A stretch of DNA of 64,000 bases from Amaranthus tricolor (GCF_026212465.1 NC_080053.1:18843342-18907341), one strand, 5' to 3'; positions 17,300 to 40,925 are shown, numbered from the stretch's first letter. Notes: generated by a model from the letters alone, not told the origin. Program-made: numbers and translations.

Positions 17300-18990
17300 A
17301 CCACTGGCTCGGGTGTTGGCTCCGGATTTTGAGCAACGAAGTTCATGGTCTCTGGTGTAGGATTTTGAGCTATGGGGGTAATGGGCTAGGGTGTTGAATT
17401 TTGAGCTACGGGGGTAATGGGCTCGGGTGTTCGCTTGGGTGTTTGCTCGACCAAAATCTTAGGATCCCCATGTTGACTTTACTGATCCTCGACAAACATA
17501 TTTGCCAAGTCAACAGTAGGTGCTCCATCTTCTGCAAAATGAATGCAACTTTGTCGAGAACGTCCTTAGTAATTTCCCTTCTGAGAGTCGATATTTCTTC
17601 AGGTGGCATCATTCTGGATTTTGTAGCAACACACTCTTTTCCGAAGGCCTTCTTTAACCCCACGCAGACGCCTCCTTTTTCGACTACCCGCCCTTTATGG
17701 TCTTTCCCTAAGACCATATGCAATGCATCAACATTGCCACTAGGGGTGAACTCCCCCGTTGCTTCTTTTTCCTTCCAGCCTATCTGTTCAAATAAAAAGT
17801 GACATATATAACAATTAGTTTAAGTAAATCAAAGCCAAAAAATACAAAACAAATCAAGCATATAACTAATAATTTCAAAACTCACCGCAGCATCAGCAGC
17901 CTTCTTCGTTCCCGGATCATAAATTTACAACTTGAATCTCGGGGATGAAGTCCGCAGTACAAATCCCGCACCCGATCTCCAGCAGGAGTATTCACGGATG
18001 CGGAGGTAGCCGTAGATGAGGTCGTGGAACTCTGATTGGGGTATAAACCCACATCCACCCACTCTTTTCGGGCCTCATCGTACATTTTTGGGCCCAAGTT
18101 CCTTTTGCTTGCTGATTCAAAAGCTTTACTACGTTTTTCCTAATTAATCAATAGAAATCAAATCTTATATATTAGTTTAATGATTGAATCAAAAAAACGA
18201 AGTAAAATTAAATCAAAAGCTATAATATAATAGAATACTTACAACTTCGGTGTGAGTTGTTTTTTTGGCAACAAACGTTTCCCATTCATTTTTTTTGTCA
18301 ACAAACGTTTCCCATCTTGGTCTCCACCTTCGTTTCCACCTACGTTTACCGTTTTGACCTTCTTGGTCTTACGGGCACGTTTCTTGGTGATCCAGCGTTA
18401 CAAGCTTGAATTTGAAATCTCTGAATATTTTAGCAACAGCTGAAAGAAAAATATTCTTCTTCTCTTCATCATTTTCAATGTGAAAAAGATTCTACAAAAG
18501 AAAAATTATATTTATTAGTGTTAATTAAATTTATTTTAAAATGAAACTAAATGAATAAAAATAGTAAAGTTGCTTACCACAGTATCATCCCATAGAGAGT
18601 TCTTCAAACCCTCTGGAACCTCGTTCCATGCGTACAATATGGAAATCTTACGGGTACATATGCCGATTTGTTTCTCATATTGCCTACGCTATTTGCCATA
18701 GGGTTGACGCAATGCATTGTATTCTAAGTGCATGGGTTCTGTGACATTGATGCTTTACGTAGCACCTCGTCCTTTTCTCTTCTTAGAACCAACGCTTGTA
18801 GTGGTTGTGGTAGTGGAAGCATGCCTTGGTACTATTTCTATCTCCGAGGGATATGGTGGGGCGTCTTCCGCCATAGCCTCGTGTCTAACAAATGGGTCAT
18901 CATAGTCTTTATCCGACTCACTATGATGTTCATTATCAGATGTCTCAATCTCGGGGATAATTTAATCTCTGAAAAGGTGCATTGTAGATG
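17300..18990 (-). pseudogene. TNPA-like (plant transposase Ptta/En/Spm) gene of CACTA-B
   Basis: TNPA proteins bind the subterminal repeats and assist TNP2. Minus-strand blocks run from about 18990 to 18580 (acidic stretch, then EYNALRQPYGK..., ending PEGLKNSLWDDTV), 18494-18243 (NLFHIENDEEKKN... to ETFVAKKTTHTEV), 18139-17885 (KMYDEARKEWVDVGLYPNQ) and 17782-17300 (KDHKGRVVEKGG... LKKAFGKE, PPEEI). These match the conserved order of the Ptta/En/Spm family. A TAG stop near 18690 replaces the Trp expected after YGK, and further stops interrupt the Pro-rich tail. It is probably not functional. Confidence 0.75.
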
Positions 18991-19054
18991 AGTACCTGAA
19001 TGAATATGAATAAAAATATATTAGAATAACATAGGAACGTAATTGCAAATCTAA

Positions 19055-19475
19055 CCATTTCAACACAATAATATATACCAAATAGTGTTCTGTGTCAAGT
19101 TTCATGCAAACCAAACCATGTTTGAACTACTTTATGCGAGAAAGTGCCAAAAACCCTTTAAAAACCGTAAAAACGCAACTTAGCACGTAATTTCAAGCAT
19201 ATGACTATGATTTTCAATTCTAACCATTTCAACACAGTAATATATACCAAATAGTGTTGTGTGACAAGTTTCATGTAAAACAAACCATGTTTGAACTATT
19301 TTATGCGAGAAAGTGCCAAAAACCCTTTCAAAACCGTAAAAACGCAACTTAGTCAAGCATATGAATTTTCAATTCTAACCATTTCAACACAATAATATAT
19401 ACTAAATAGTGTTATGTGCCAATTTTCATGCAAAATAAACCATGTTTGAACTATTTTATGCGAGAAAGTGCCAAA
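19055..19475 (-). repeat. 169 bp tandem repeat, about 2.5 copies (CACTA-B)
   Basis: AAATAGTGTT-anchored units begin at 19080, 19249 and about 19403. They are the reverse complement of the 169 bp unit at 12901-13408. Here the array lies between TNP2 and the TNPA-like gene rather than in a ULP1 intron. Confidence 0.88.
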
Positions 19476-20435
19476 AAAGCGTAAATACTTCATACCTTGT
19501 GAATCAGTTAATTCAAATGTATTCTTTCTGTGTGATCTACACGCATAAACCGATATTTACATCATCTTCATCCACGGATTTTGGATTGATAAAAGGCGGG
19601 GAGTCTTCAAAAACATCATATTCTTCCTCATCCTCAACATCACTTACACCAAGGATACTTCTTTTTTCTGGTACAGCAATAGACTATTTTTTATCAGACG
19701 GGTTTACAATGTAGAATACTTGTTTGGCTTGTGTGGTTAGTATAAATGGCTCCTCACTATCATGCAAACGAGTTAATTCTACAAGAGTCATTATTTTTTA
19801 CGCATTGTCAATTACTATCTACCCACTTGCATTTGAAAATACCAATAGTGAAACTAGAGTAGTCAAGCTCCCATATTTCATGTACCCACCCGTAGTATAC
19901 CAATTTAGCATCAACCGGCGATTGATCCTTGCACTTACGTAAAATGTAGATGACCCCAAAATAGAAACCTCACTATTTTGCAGATAAGATGACTTCTTAT
20001 CTTAACCCTCAGTCCAAAATGTGAACCCATTGACATCGTAACCCTCATATTTGTTGACATTATCACGAGGACCAAAAGCTAACTACTTAACAGTTTCAGA
20101 TACACCCTTGAGTTCTTCACATATTACTCGATTATGAAACCAATTAATAAACGTCTTATTATGCAACTGCACCAATGCCCTATCCTCTTTAGAAAGATAT
20201 TTGGCGCGCAATATATCAAAATACTGATTCAAAAGAGGATGGACTTTTGGAATATGATGCAACACATACAAGTATGCTTGTAGAAGACTGTCTCGAGGAG
20301 GTGTGATCGATTTGGAACCAATTGTTCCTTTTCCCTCAGGCCTTCCTTCATGTCGACAAGTGGGAAGTCCAATAGGCTTTGCCATGACCATATACTCGGG
20401 TATGAAGTTACCAATCTCATCGCTCACAGTGCCTT

Positions 20436-22653
20436 TATAACATCCCGGAAAAACTCGGATCGTTAAAAGAGAGATGTTTTTATATTTTAAAAAAAAACCA
20501 AGCAGGACCCGAGTTAAACCAAGATGTCATAAACGCACGAGCAAACGAAATTTTTGAAGTTAAAACTTGCGGATCAAGTTCTACTAGAGTTATTGTAGAT
20601 TAATAAGTGATATCGTAGTCTTAGCAGCGGATAAAAGATATGAAACCAAAAGTCTAAGGAGTACATCTCGAGAGCGAAGTCGCCTCTTGAATAAATCCAT
20701 TTCTAAAAGCTAATAAAGTTCGAAATTAAAATCCTTCCGTACTCTATCTCTTTTATTCTTCAGATGTAATCCTCACTCCCCAGCCTGCAACTTAACTCAC
20801 TGCTAGTTATTAACCCCAAAAGGAAAAACAACATCATCGTAGGATCGTTAAGATCAAAGGTACACGTCAGCAAAAACATCTCTTATAACATTAACATTAA
20901 CATTATAGCATAAAGCACAATGGCAACTTACCATACGTCGGCTACAGTTCAATATTTACTTTTTAATAAATTTCAAATGATTCATTGAGTCAGTCAGCCA
21001 TACTGCTGTACTTTTCCGGCCATACTGCCGAACCAAACCCCAAACTTCCGGAGTAAGACAATACATTAGGGGGAGCTAACCCCTAAGCAAGTCTCTACCA
21101 TAGGCAACACGCCTTACTTCGGTGCCTATGGTTAAGTATGCATACCCCCGCGGTGGCTCATAATGCCCCCACAAACCGCGAGTAAAATCTTTCCACCAAT
21201 CGAAGTCATACTACGTCTACTTTAAAGTTAGTGAGGTCATACTACCTCTACTCATCAAGTTATTGAAATTATATCTCTTGAATAAGAAAGCATAACATCA
21301 CCTTCACACTTTATTCAATATATTATTATTATTATTATTCCTTTATAACAACCAATCCACGATGTACAAAATTTTACTGCGTATACGTACCTTAAGAAAG
21401 CAAAAGCAAATCTTAAATGAACCTATCAACTTCCCGTCACGAATCGACTTCCTACACGATTCAATCGTACATACGGGAACAAGTATATATTCACACTTTC
21501 TCAAACCACAACCAAGGCACACACACACACACACATCTAACATCAAGCCACACTTGCAAACAATTCATGATCACACAACATACTTCATCACAACATAACA
21601 TCAAATAAAATTCAGATTTAGTATTCTATCCAGAACAGTATGTTAACACTGCCAAACTGAAATTTCGACTTCACTGTTGCGTCCGGAAGGCGTCAAAACC
21701 CCCGGGTACCAATTTTCATAATTCATAATGTACTCTAAGTATTTTTAACCTATTTTCAAGCCAAAAAGTGTCCCAAAAACATATTTTTTTTTACCATTTT
21801 CCTAACCCTACGGGATTCACCAAAATTCATCAACAAATGAATTCCAAATGGTACATTGCCTATCAAATATTAATGACCAAATTTATATAATTCTTATGAA
21901 TCATCTTTGAGATTAAATTCATTGTTCAACAATAATTTCTTTATACATATTTGTATTTTTTTTTCTCTAGCAAAATTATAAATTTCTCATATTAGCCAAT
22001 AAAATAAATAACTTTTCCACCAAATATAAAAAACACACACATTTTTTTTACATGAACATTCATATTTATATATAAATTTCAAAATCACCCATCACACAAA
22101 TCAATCCTATTCTTCACATATATGCTTATCTAAAAACTCTAGAAAGAAACATTCTTCATCAATTTAGATAGAAAAATACATCCCAAAATCATACATGAAA
22201 TTTTAACTTCATGAATTATAAAATAACACATATAACAATCATAGAATTTTAAATTAAAACTTAAGAATCAACATAGATTAAGAATTACACTTACAATTGT
22301 AAAGGAAAACACCAAATGATGAACGGTAATGGAGTTAGAAATGTGGATTAGGAGAAATTTTGAGAGGATATGTTTTTTTTTTGTCCTTGGAAACTTTAGA
22401 AATGAAAGGATGTGAAAATGAAAATGATTAAGGAATTAAGAAGGGTTAATTATATGGGATTAATGCCTTGATCCTTCATTACCCTAGGGGAGTTACAAGC
22501 TCCACCAATAGTCCCATAGGACCGGCCACCTTCCCTCCTATTTTCTTCTTTTTTTTTTTGAAAATAAAAGATGGGCTAAGGAAAAGTTTGGGCCCAAATA
22601 ATTCTAATTGCCAAAAAGGATTGCAATTCTCATGACCAAGCCCAATAATAAAT

Positions 22654-22700
<47 letters not shown>

Positions 22701-22763
22701 TATTACTAGTGAATTATTAAATATATCGGGAAGAAAATATCGGAAAAATATCGGGGTGTTACA
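20436..22763 (-). mobile_element. 2.3 kb solo LTR inserted in CACTA-B TNP2
   Basis: On the minus strand it begins TGTAACACCCCGATATT and ends CCGGGATGTTATA, the usual TG...CA LTR ends with a C-to-T change at the last position. The 5 bp sequence GCCTT flanks both sides (20431-20435 and 22764-22768). The TNP2 reading resumes on the other side. No coding frame was recognised inside, nor any sign of an internal domain. A (TA)n tract at 22657-22692 lies near the LTR 5' end. A related sequence lies at about 26740-29300. Confidence 0.8.
22657..22692. repeat. short (TA)n microsatellite inside the solo LTR
   Basis: About 36 bp of alternating TA near the 5' end of the minus-strand solo LTR. Confidence 0.9.
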
Positions 22764-25370
22764 GCCTTGAATCATACTCCCCTCGGGTTGTGCTGGATTC
22801 CTCACTTTGTTTTGTAAAACTCCCATGTGTCTTTCAAAAGGATAACACCACCTTAAAAAAATTGGACCCAAAAGCTTGATTTCACGAACGAGATGGACAA
22901 TAAATGAACCATTATGTCAAAAAAAAGGTGGAAAATACATCTCAAACTTGCATAAAGTTACAATCACGTCGACTTGAAGAGTATCAAGTTTAAAGGGATC
23001 AAGAACTTTACTACAAATTGTGTTGAAGAACGAACATAGCTCGGTAATAGCATATCTCACATGTTTTGGCACTACGGATTACAATTTGTAAGAACACTTA
23101 CATCATTACATAGAAATTGAGATTTCATACTTTCCAACTTCAACTCATCATTTAGGGTCAAATCTCTTCATGTTGGATGAGTACCCAAACGGAACCTTAA
23201 TGTCATACAAAGACTCACAAAATGCCCGTTTCTCTGCCTTGGACAATGTGTAGCAAGATGGAGGCAAATAATTTTTTTCATTACTCATCTTCTTCTTACT
23301 GCCCTTTCCCTTGTTACTGCCACCAACTTCTTCAGCTCTATTTCTTTTCTTACTCACCTTAACCTGTGGCCACAACTTCGGACGAATACCCTTACATTCA
23401 AAGTAATTTCGCACGGCCTAAACATCCCTTGTCTTACCCGGAATGTTCATGAGCGTCCGAAGTATGGTATCGCATACATTTTTCTCTATATGCATAACGT
23501 CAAGACAATGTCTTACTTGTAGATCTCTCCAATATGGAAGCTTCCAAAAGATTGATTCTTTTTTCCATAGTCGGTCTTCACCCCCTTGAACTTGCCCTGT
23601 TTTACCAAACAGAGTCTCAACTCCTTTAACTTGTTCGTAAACCTCATAACCGGTCAACGGTCGACGAGCTACACGATCTTCAACCTCCCCGTTGAACATC
23701 TTTTTCTTCTTACGATATTGGTGATCTCGTGGGAGGAACTTTCGATGGTGCATGAATACATGTTTGCACTTAGGAATCCACGTGGATTCCATGTCATCGA
23801 TACATATTGGGCACGCTTTCTTCCCTTTGTTCTTATATCCTGATAAGTTGCCATATGCTGGAAATCATTAATGGTGCATAAAAGCATTGCACGCAAGGTG
23901 AACTCCTCATTAGCATGTGAATCAAACACGGAAACGCCTTCAGCCCACATATTTCTCAAATCCTCAACGAGAGGTGCAAGATATACATCTATGTCATTGC
24001 CAGGTTGTTTAGGACCCGAGATAAGAAGCGAAAGCATAATGTACTTATGCTTTATACACAACCAAGGTGGCAAATTATAGATCACTAATAGTACCGGCCA
24101 AGTACTATGTTGAGAACAAAGATTGCCGAATGGGTTCATTCCATCCATACATAGTTCGAGCCTTGAATTACAAACATCATCCCCAAATGTTTTATGCAAC
24201 CTATCAATACTCTTTCACTCCGGAGAATCAGATGGATGTGTGAGCAAGTGACCTTTCTTCACTCTATCTGCATGTCATCTCAAATTTAACGCATCTTTCT
24301 TTATAGAAAACAAGCGCTTGAATCTAGGTATTATGGAAGATACCACAATTCCTTAGTCGGGGGCCCTTTAGCATCCCCAGCTCCTTTACGCTTGTAACGC
24401 GATAACCCACACCTAGGATACTCTTCTAAGTTCACATTTTCATTCCGATACAATACATAATCATTCGAACACGCATGAATCTTTTGGTACTCTAAGCCGA
24501 AAGGACACATGAGCTTTTTGGCATAATATGTCGACTTTAGAAGTTCATTTCCCTCAGGAAGCATCTCATATAACGCTTCTAATAACATTGTGAAACTAGT
24601 GTCACTCCAATTGAACTTTGACTTAACGTTGAAAATTTTCAACACTGCTGTTATTTTGGTGAACTTTGTACATCCAGGGTACAAAGGCTTTTGAGAAGCC
24701 TCTGTCAATAAGTCAAAAACACGAGGACGTTTTTCTAACTCATCCTCGACTCCCTCCATCATCTCATCAACACGATCTACATCCTGATCGACGTTCTCTT
24801 CATCTGTCTCATACCTATCAACACGATCTACTACATCCTCATTGACTTCCTCAACAATTCTTTTTTCTTTGTAAACTCTCTCCTCACCTTGCAAAACCCA
24901 AACATGATATTGAGGCCTAAACCCACGTCGAAGTATGTGCTCCCTAAGGATATCAACACTATCTACCTTTAATACATTGCCACACTTGACACATGGGCAA
25001 TAAAAACCAACTCCCCCCATCCTAACTTGATGTTCAACGGCAATACTACAAAATTCTAATACGCCGACAATAAATTCTGACGATTCAATGCTTCCAAACA
25101 TCCAAGAACGATCTTTTGTCATCCTAAGTGTGATTAATTAATTCAAAACAAAAATAATACACATTACATACATAAGTATATATATACTTAACCCTAGTTA
25201 ACCCAAATTTACCCTATTTAACCCTATTTAAGCTTCATACTATTTAATTATTAAAATTATGTGTATTTTAATTAATTAACAAACTACATACATAATAAGT
25301 AAACTATAGTGATTATTCATACATAAGTAAACTACATACATAATTAAACTATATATATAATTAATTAAAC

Positions 25371-25641
25371 TGTAACACCCTGGCCCCTCGGACCGCTGGT
25401 GACTACTCATGGAGACTGTAGACTGACCCTACAAACCAACACAAGTCTTTCCAGCGCACTTTGGCCTCACACGTGCGCACCCGGGAACTCTTCCCAGGAG
25501 GTCACCCATCCTAAGATTGCTCCCGACCAAGCACGCTTAACTGTGAAGTTCTTAACAAATGGACTCCATAGAAAAGAAGATGCACCTTGTTGATATGAAT
25601 AGTCTGTCAATCCTTTTTCAAGCTAAATCATGGGTATTACA
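25371..25641 (-). mobile_element. Cassandra-type TRIM solo LTR with 5S rRNA-derived segment
   Basis: The 271 bp element begins TGTAACACCCTGG and ends GGGTATTACA, with a perfect TAAAC duplication at 25366-25370 and 25642-25646. On the minus strand it contains the 3' half of a 5S rRNA sequence (AGTTAAGCGTGCTTGG and GGGTGACCTCCTGGGAAG). A 5S segment inside the LTR defines Cassandra TRIM retrotransposons. It interrupts the leader of the CACTA-B TNP2 gene, not coding sequence. Confidence 0.92.
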
Positions 25642-26479
25642 TAAACAACATACATATATATAAGTAAACTACATACATAATTAATTAACAAACTACATGC
25701 ATAAGTGAACAAAATACACATCAAAATAATTAACAAACTAAATATAACAACTTGAAAAGAATGTAAAACTTAAAAATTAAACAACTTAAAGAACTTAAAT
25801 TAAGAACTTGAAGAACTTTAAAAAATGTAAAACTTAAAAAATAATCAACAAACTAATTATAACATCAAATATATAAACAGATAAACATATCAAACAAAAT
25901 CAAAATCAAAATTATACCTTGAATTTTTGTGGGTTTTGGGTTATGTAACCTATACAATGAAAAACAAAATCAAAATTAGTATAAAAAAAACTAAGCCCTA
26001 AAACACAATGAAGCTAGAACAACTGAAAATAAGTTTTAAAAGATTATACATTGAAGAAGAACAAGAACTAAGCCCAAATTTCGTGGGTTTGAGAACCTGA
26101 AGAAGACAATAATGGGAGATTTTTCGTGGGAAGAATAAAACAGCAAAGTTTCATGTGGATTGAACAAGAACGAACAAGAATGAAGCTTGAACAAGAACAA
26201 GATGATGATGATGAAGCAGAGTGGGTTTTTTCGTGTGGGTTGAAGAAGCAGAGTGGGTTTTTTCGTGTTGAACAAGAATGAAGCTTGAACAAGAACAAGA
26301 TGATATACAAGATGAACAAGAATGAAGCAGCATTTTTTTCATGTTGAGATGATGATAAGGCAGAGGTTTTAGGAGGGCTTTGGAATACAACAATACGTAG
26401 AATGAAGTAGCAGCGTATGCAGTAGGTTTTGTGAAATATTGAAACGTTAAAAGGCGGGTTTAATTTTTTAGAGGAAGGT

Positions 26480-26716
26480 TAATTGCTGCGGGTTAAGCTG
26501 AACCGTAGCATAAAAGTGATTAATTGCTGCCGGCATTCAAGAACCGCAGAATATACGCATTTTTCAATTTTTTTAAAACACTTATGTGCTGTGGGTTTCT
26601 AGGAACCGCTACATTTGCTCTATTTTTTTTGCCTAGTTCTTTTTTTCTATTTAATGCTGCATCTAATAAAAACCGCAGCAAATGACACGCAACATATACG
26701 TTTTTTTCCACTAGTG
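26480..26716 (-). repeat. CACTA-B 5' terminus and subterminal repeats
   Basis: Repeated CTGCGG/CCGCAG-centred words occur at about 26485, 26545, 26605 and 26680. The final CACTAGTG palindrome spans 26709-26716. The following AAG does not match the TTT before CACTA-A, so the two outer ends are not termini of one simple 17 kb insertion. Confidence 0.75.
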
Positions 26717-26739
26717 AAGTGAACCGGATATTCATATGT

Positions 26740-29300
<2,561 letters not shown>

Positions 29301-30057
29301 TAGACTATTCCTAATCAACTGCTCATAACAACGAATTCAAAATCAACGGGTTATAATCAAGTATCAATCGTTACATATTTAACAATGCAATTTACTAGTA
29401 GTTCATCACGCAATTTAACGCAATTTATCAATTTATTGTATGTTATTGAATATAAAATTCAACTTTTATAATATACTAGTAGTTCATCTAAAATTCATAC
29501 CTTGTAAACAGGGAGAATATAAAAACAATTCTGTAATCTAAAAGTAAAATGGCGCAACAATCTCATGATAGAGAGAGTAACAAACTTTAACGGTAAATAA
29601 AATTTCGAGTCTGTTCCATCAATTACCAAAAATATTTATTCAAAATTCAATTCAACAAATCACTTTTACTCTTGCTATGCATTAGCCTCTTTTTATTATA
29701 AGAACTACATTATCAGATAACTTGGACAAATGCATATATAACAATAACAAAATCAATTTCCTCGTATAGTTGTATAGACGCATACTCGAACAGGTATGCA
29801 TATACAACATTTCTCTTGGTACGGCAGTAGAAATTTAGAACCTTTAGCAAGTGTACTACACAAGTCTACAAGGTGAATTGTAGATGAGATATGAGAGGAG
29901 GTAGTGGCCAGAGCAAAAAATTGGCACCATTCTCACCAACTCGAACATTCAATCCTTCAATTTCCGTATTTATGCAGTTTCCACAGTATCGAGACCATGC
30001 CGGAAAATGGTCTCAGAATGACGTATACTGTAAAAAATCCGGATGTGGTAAATCGGT
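29301..30057. other. intergenic sequence downstream of LETM1
   Basis: No gene was recognised. The part nearest 30057 must contain the 3'UTR of the minus-strand LETM1 gene. A plus-strand reading frame at 29891-30244 runs antisense to the last LETM1 exon and has no independent support. Confidence 0.5.
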
Positions 30058-38461
<8,404 letters not shown>

Positions 38462-39089
38462 GAGAAACTTTCAGATTTGGTGTTCAAAAAGCAAGCTAAA
38501 CCTATTGAAAGATCCCTAGAACGATTCTTCCCATGGAATGAAGAAAATTTCCCCTCACTTGCACTTTAATCCAGAATGCAAACTGCTGTTGAATCTCACA
38601 GAAATAACAAAGAAAAATAACCTATTAAGGCAAACGAATGTTTTAGAAAGTTAAAAAAAAAAAAAAAAATCACAATAGTAATATTAAACAAAGAAATGAA
38701 AAATAGGTCTAGAAAAATAAAGTCGACTAGTTAAAATGACATATCATGAAGGCTGAAGCACATTATTTACTCGATAATAAAGAGTACAAAAAAACTCATC
38801 AACTCATTAAAAAGTTACTAATAAAGCACAAAAAATGCTCAAGTACCAACAAACAATGAAGTCCATAAGTTATAATGATGTAACAAGACTACAAGAGATA
38901 TATAAAACTTGGACGTGGTTTCCATTGATTTGGAAACGACATATGACAAGTTACCTGGAAAAGTATTTTAGTGGGCAATGAAAAAAAGTATTCCCAAAAG
39001 GAAAACTAAAGTAAGGCAAGATATGCATCGAAAAGTGAAGACAAATGTTTAGAAATGTGGCGGTCAAACACATGAATTTTCTATTACAA

Positions 39090-39895
39090 CTGGCCTTGGT
39101 CCCTAAGCCCTTTTCTTCAACAACAATGCTAGATGAGATAACTCGATCATTCTAAGGAGACGTGCATTGGTGTGCTGTTTGTTGAGGACATTATTTTTAG
39201 TAAATATTAAGTTAGGGCGATAAAGACAAGAGTTAGAGTCACAAGGATTTATATTCAGTCAAAGTGAGAAGAAATACATGAACTGTCATTTACCAATAAG
39301 ATTAAAAGAGACACTATAAAGTTGGAAGAAAAAACATTGTTCTAATTGGATACTTTAAATACCTTGGGTCTATATCAAGATAGTGGGAATGACCAGTAGG
39401 ATGTTAACCTTAGAATTAACTGGGGGAGCCAAAATAGAAGAGTGCCCCCAAAGATATTATCAAGGTGAACCAATAAAGTAAAAGGGAATTTATTACGGAA
39501 TGATTATTAGATTGTCGCTATTATATGTAAAAATAGTGGAGTTTTAGAAAAGATCATTTAAATAAAATGAGAGTAGCTGAGATCAAAGACTAGACATTTT
39601 AGGGATAAAATTCGAAACAAAGACATTAGAAAAAGTTATGAGTCACAGATATTGAGGATAGCATGAAGGAGAATCGTTTGAGATGGTTTGAGCATATGCA
39701 TTGACAAAGTATTGGCGTAGCGATACGGAAGATTGAAGGTTAGAACTTAAGGGATCTAAAAAAAGGGCAAAGAAGACCGAAAAGTACCTAGAGAGCAAAT
39801 GTGAAAAAAAAATTTAATAGAGGGCAAAGAAGACTGATCCCAATCTTTAAGGATTAAGACTTTGACATTATTTATTGTTTGTAAGCTCATTTACA
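39090..39895 (+). mobile_element. RTE-type LINE 3' relic in LETM1 5'UTR intron
   Basis: Plus-strand readings in several frames recall the end of an RTE reverse transcriptase: MLDEITRSF, DVHWCAVC, FKYLGSI at about 39357, RLRWFEHM at about 39678, then a GQRRPK-type run. The 3' end motif GATCCCAATCTTTAAGGATT lies at 39836. Numerous stops make it a relic. It lies antisense to LETM1. Confidence 0.7.
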
Positions 39896-39989
39896 ACCTA
39901 AATTTACTTTAATGTAGTGAACTTGTGATATAAGAACAAATACAAGAGTGGAGGCCATGAAGAGCTAATACTATCAACAATCAAGATAG

Positions 39990-40915
39990 AGAAATATGTT
40001 CGTGAGCAATAACAAATTTAGAGAACACAACAAATGCAATGAGCATCTTGGCTTCCTTTCTCACCACCAAAAGATTTTTTTTATGTAAATATTTAAATAC
40101 AACTCACTCAAACAATCATCTTCTATGATGTTTGCTCTTACAAGATTCCCTAATAGCTCTCAAACTCTCTCTAGGGTTAGCTCTCTTTACCTCACAAGTT
40201 TAAGGCACTCAACTAGCTTCACAAGCTCTTATTTGAGCTACCCTCAAGCTTCTTCAATAGAGTAAACTTCCTTGAAGTTAACTCTCCTTTTTAGTGGTTT
40301 TTATTTCTCACTCTTTTCTCTAGATCTTTTCTTGAAGTGCATGGAATTAAATAGGTTCCACACCTTTCTCACACACTTTTTCTAGTTTCAAGAGGTATTC
40401 TTAACACCCACAAAGGATATGAGAATAAATCCTCACAAAGTCAGAACGTGTGCTTCACCTGGAACATGAGGTTTCCATGAAGTTTTCACCTCAAAGCCAA
40501 GGAGTACTCGTCCCAAAAGTTGGGGTTTCTAAGCACCTAATAGACCATGTTGCTCGTATGAGGAGCCATCGAGATAAGGTTTTTGTCTTACTCCGCCCAT
40601 TATGCCTTGGCTTGCCCAAGCATGAGCACACACCAACACGTTGCACCTGAGTCTTCATCTGCAAGCACACATTTGTTTGCTCGTTCAAGCAATTAACTTC
40701 GACCATCACATGCTAGTCCAAGATCTTGTGATTGAGTACTAGCAATTTCTTTTACAATATTGAAAACCTTTCTTAAAACACGCAAGATTCTAATCCTTCC
40801 ATTTAAAGTATAAATACAACTTTAAAAAGTAAAATTGCGAACTCGAAATCCTTCCAAATTCATCCTATTTTGGAAGTAAACGAAAGTGAAGATGAGGCTT
40901 TCTCCCTCATCGCAT
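39990..40915. other. repetitive-looking non-coding segment in LETM1 5'UTR intron
   Basis: A pyrimidine-rich stretch (CTCTCTAGGG, CTTCTTCAAT and similar words) is followed by a 66-codon plus-strand frame at 40450-40650 with no recognised domain. The composition resembles an LTR, but no terminal repeats were located. Confidence 0.3.
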
Positions 40916-40925
40916 ATTTTTTTAC

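Larger units (their letters stand above)
19540..25122 (-). pseudogene. TNP2 transposase of CACTA-B, interrupted and decayed
   Basis: The start codon at 25122 opens MTKDRSWMFGS with the transposase-associated domain, followed by a Cys pair (YCPCVKC) and an acidic stretch. The frame is open to about 24331. TNP2 core homology continues at about 24360-23420 (ISGPKQPGNDIDVYLAPLVE, HCLDVMHIEKNVCD) and 23414-23148, then DUF4218 at 23140-22765 (LREIKLLGP-like and FERHMGVLQNKVRN) and 20435-20083 (QLHNKTFINWFHNRV), and DUF4216 to about 19540. Breaks seen: two Trp codons changed to TGA (about 24275 and 24219), frameshifts near 24345 and 23800, and the solo LTR inserted at 20436-22763. It is not functional as it stands. 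Confidence 0.85.
16164..26716 (-). mobile_element. CACTA element B: near full gene set, nested insertions, 3' end lost
   Basis: The outer terminus, read on the minus strand, is CACTAGTGGAAAAAAACGTA ending at 26716, followed inward by GCTGCGGT-type subterminal repeats (26480-26690). Inside, in order, are remnants of TNP2, a TNPA-like gene and a ULP1-like gene. The element is interrupted by a 2.3 kb solo LTR (20436-22763) and a Cassandra solo LTR (25371-25641). Homology with CACTA-A ends just after an intron acceptor at about 16164, so the last ULP1 exons and the 3' terminus are missing. Confidence 0.85.

Noticed and set aside
17401..17802. 133-codon plus-strand frame
   Set aside because: It is antisense to the TNPA-like exon, which has family homology on the minus strand.
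26036..26393. Ser-rich minus-strand frames of about 80 codons
   Set aside because: They lie in the CT-rich leader of the CACTA-B TNP2 gene, in overlapping frames, and have no domain.
9671..26716. A single 17 kb CACTA element spanning both outer CACTA termini
   Set aside because: The flanking triplets do not match and the interior consists of two inverted homologous gene sets, so two elements fit better.
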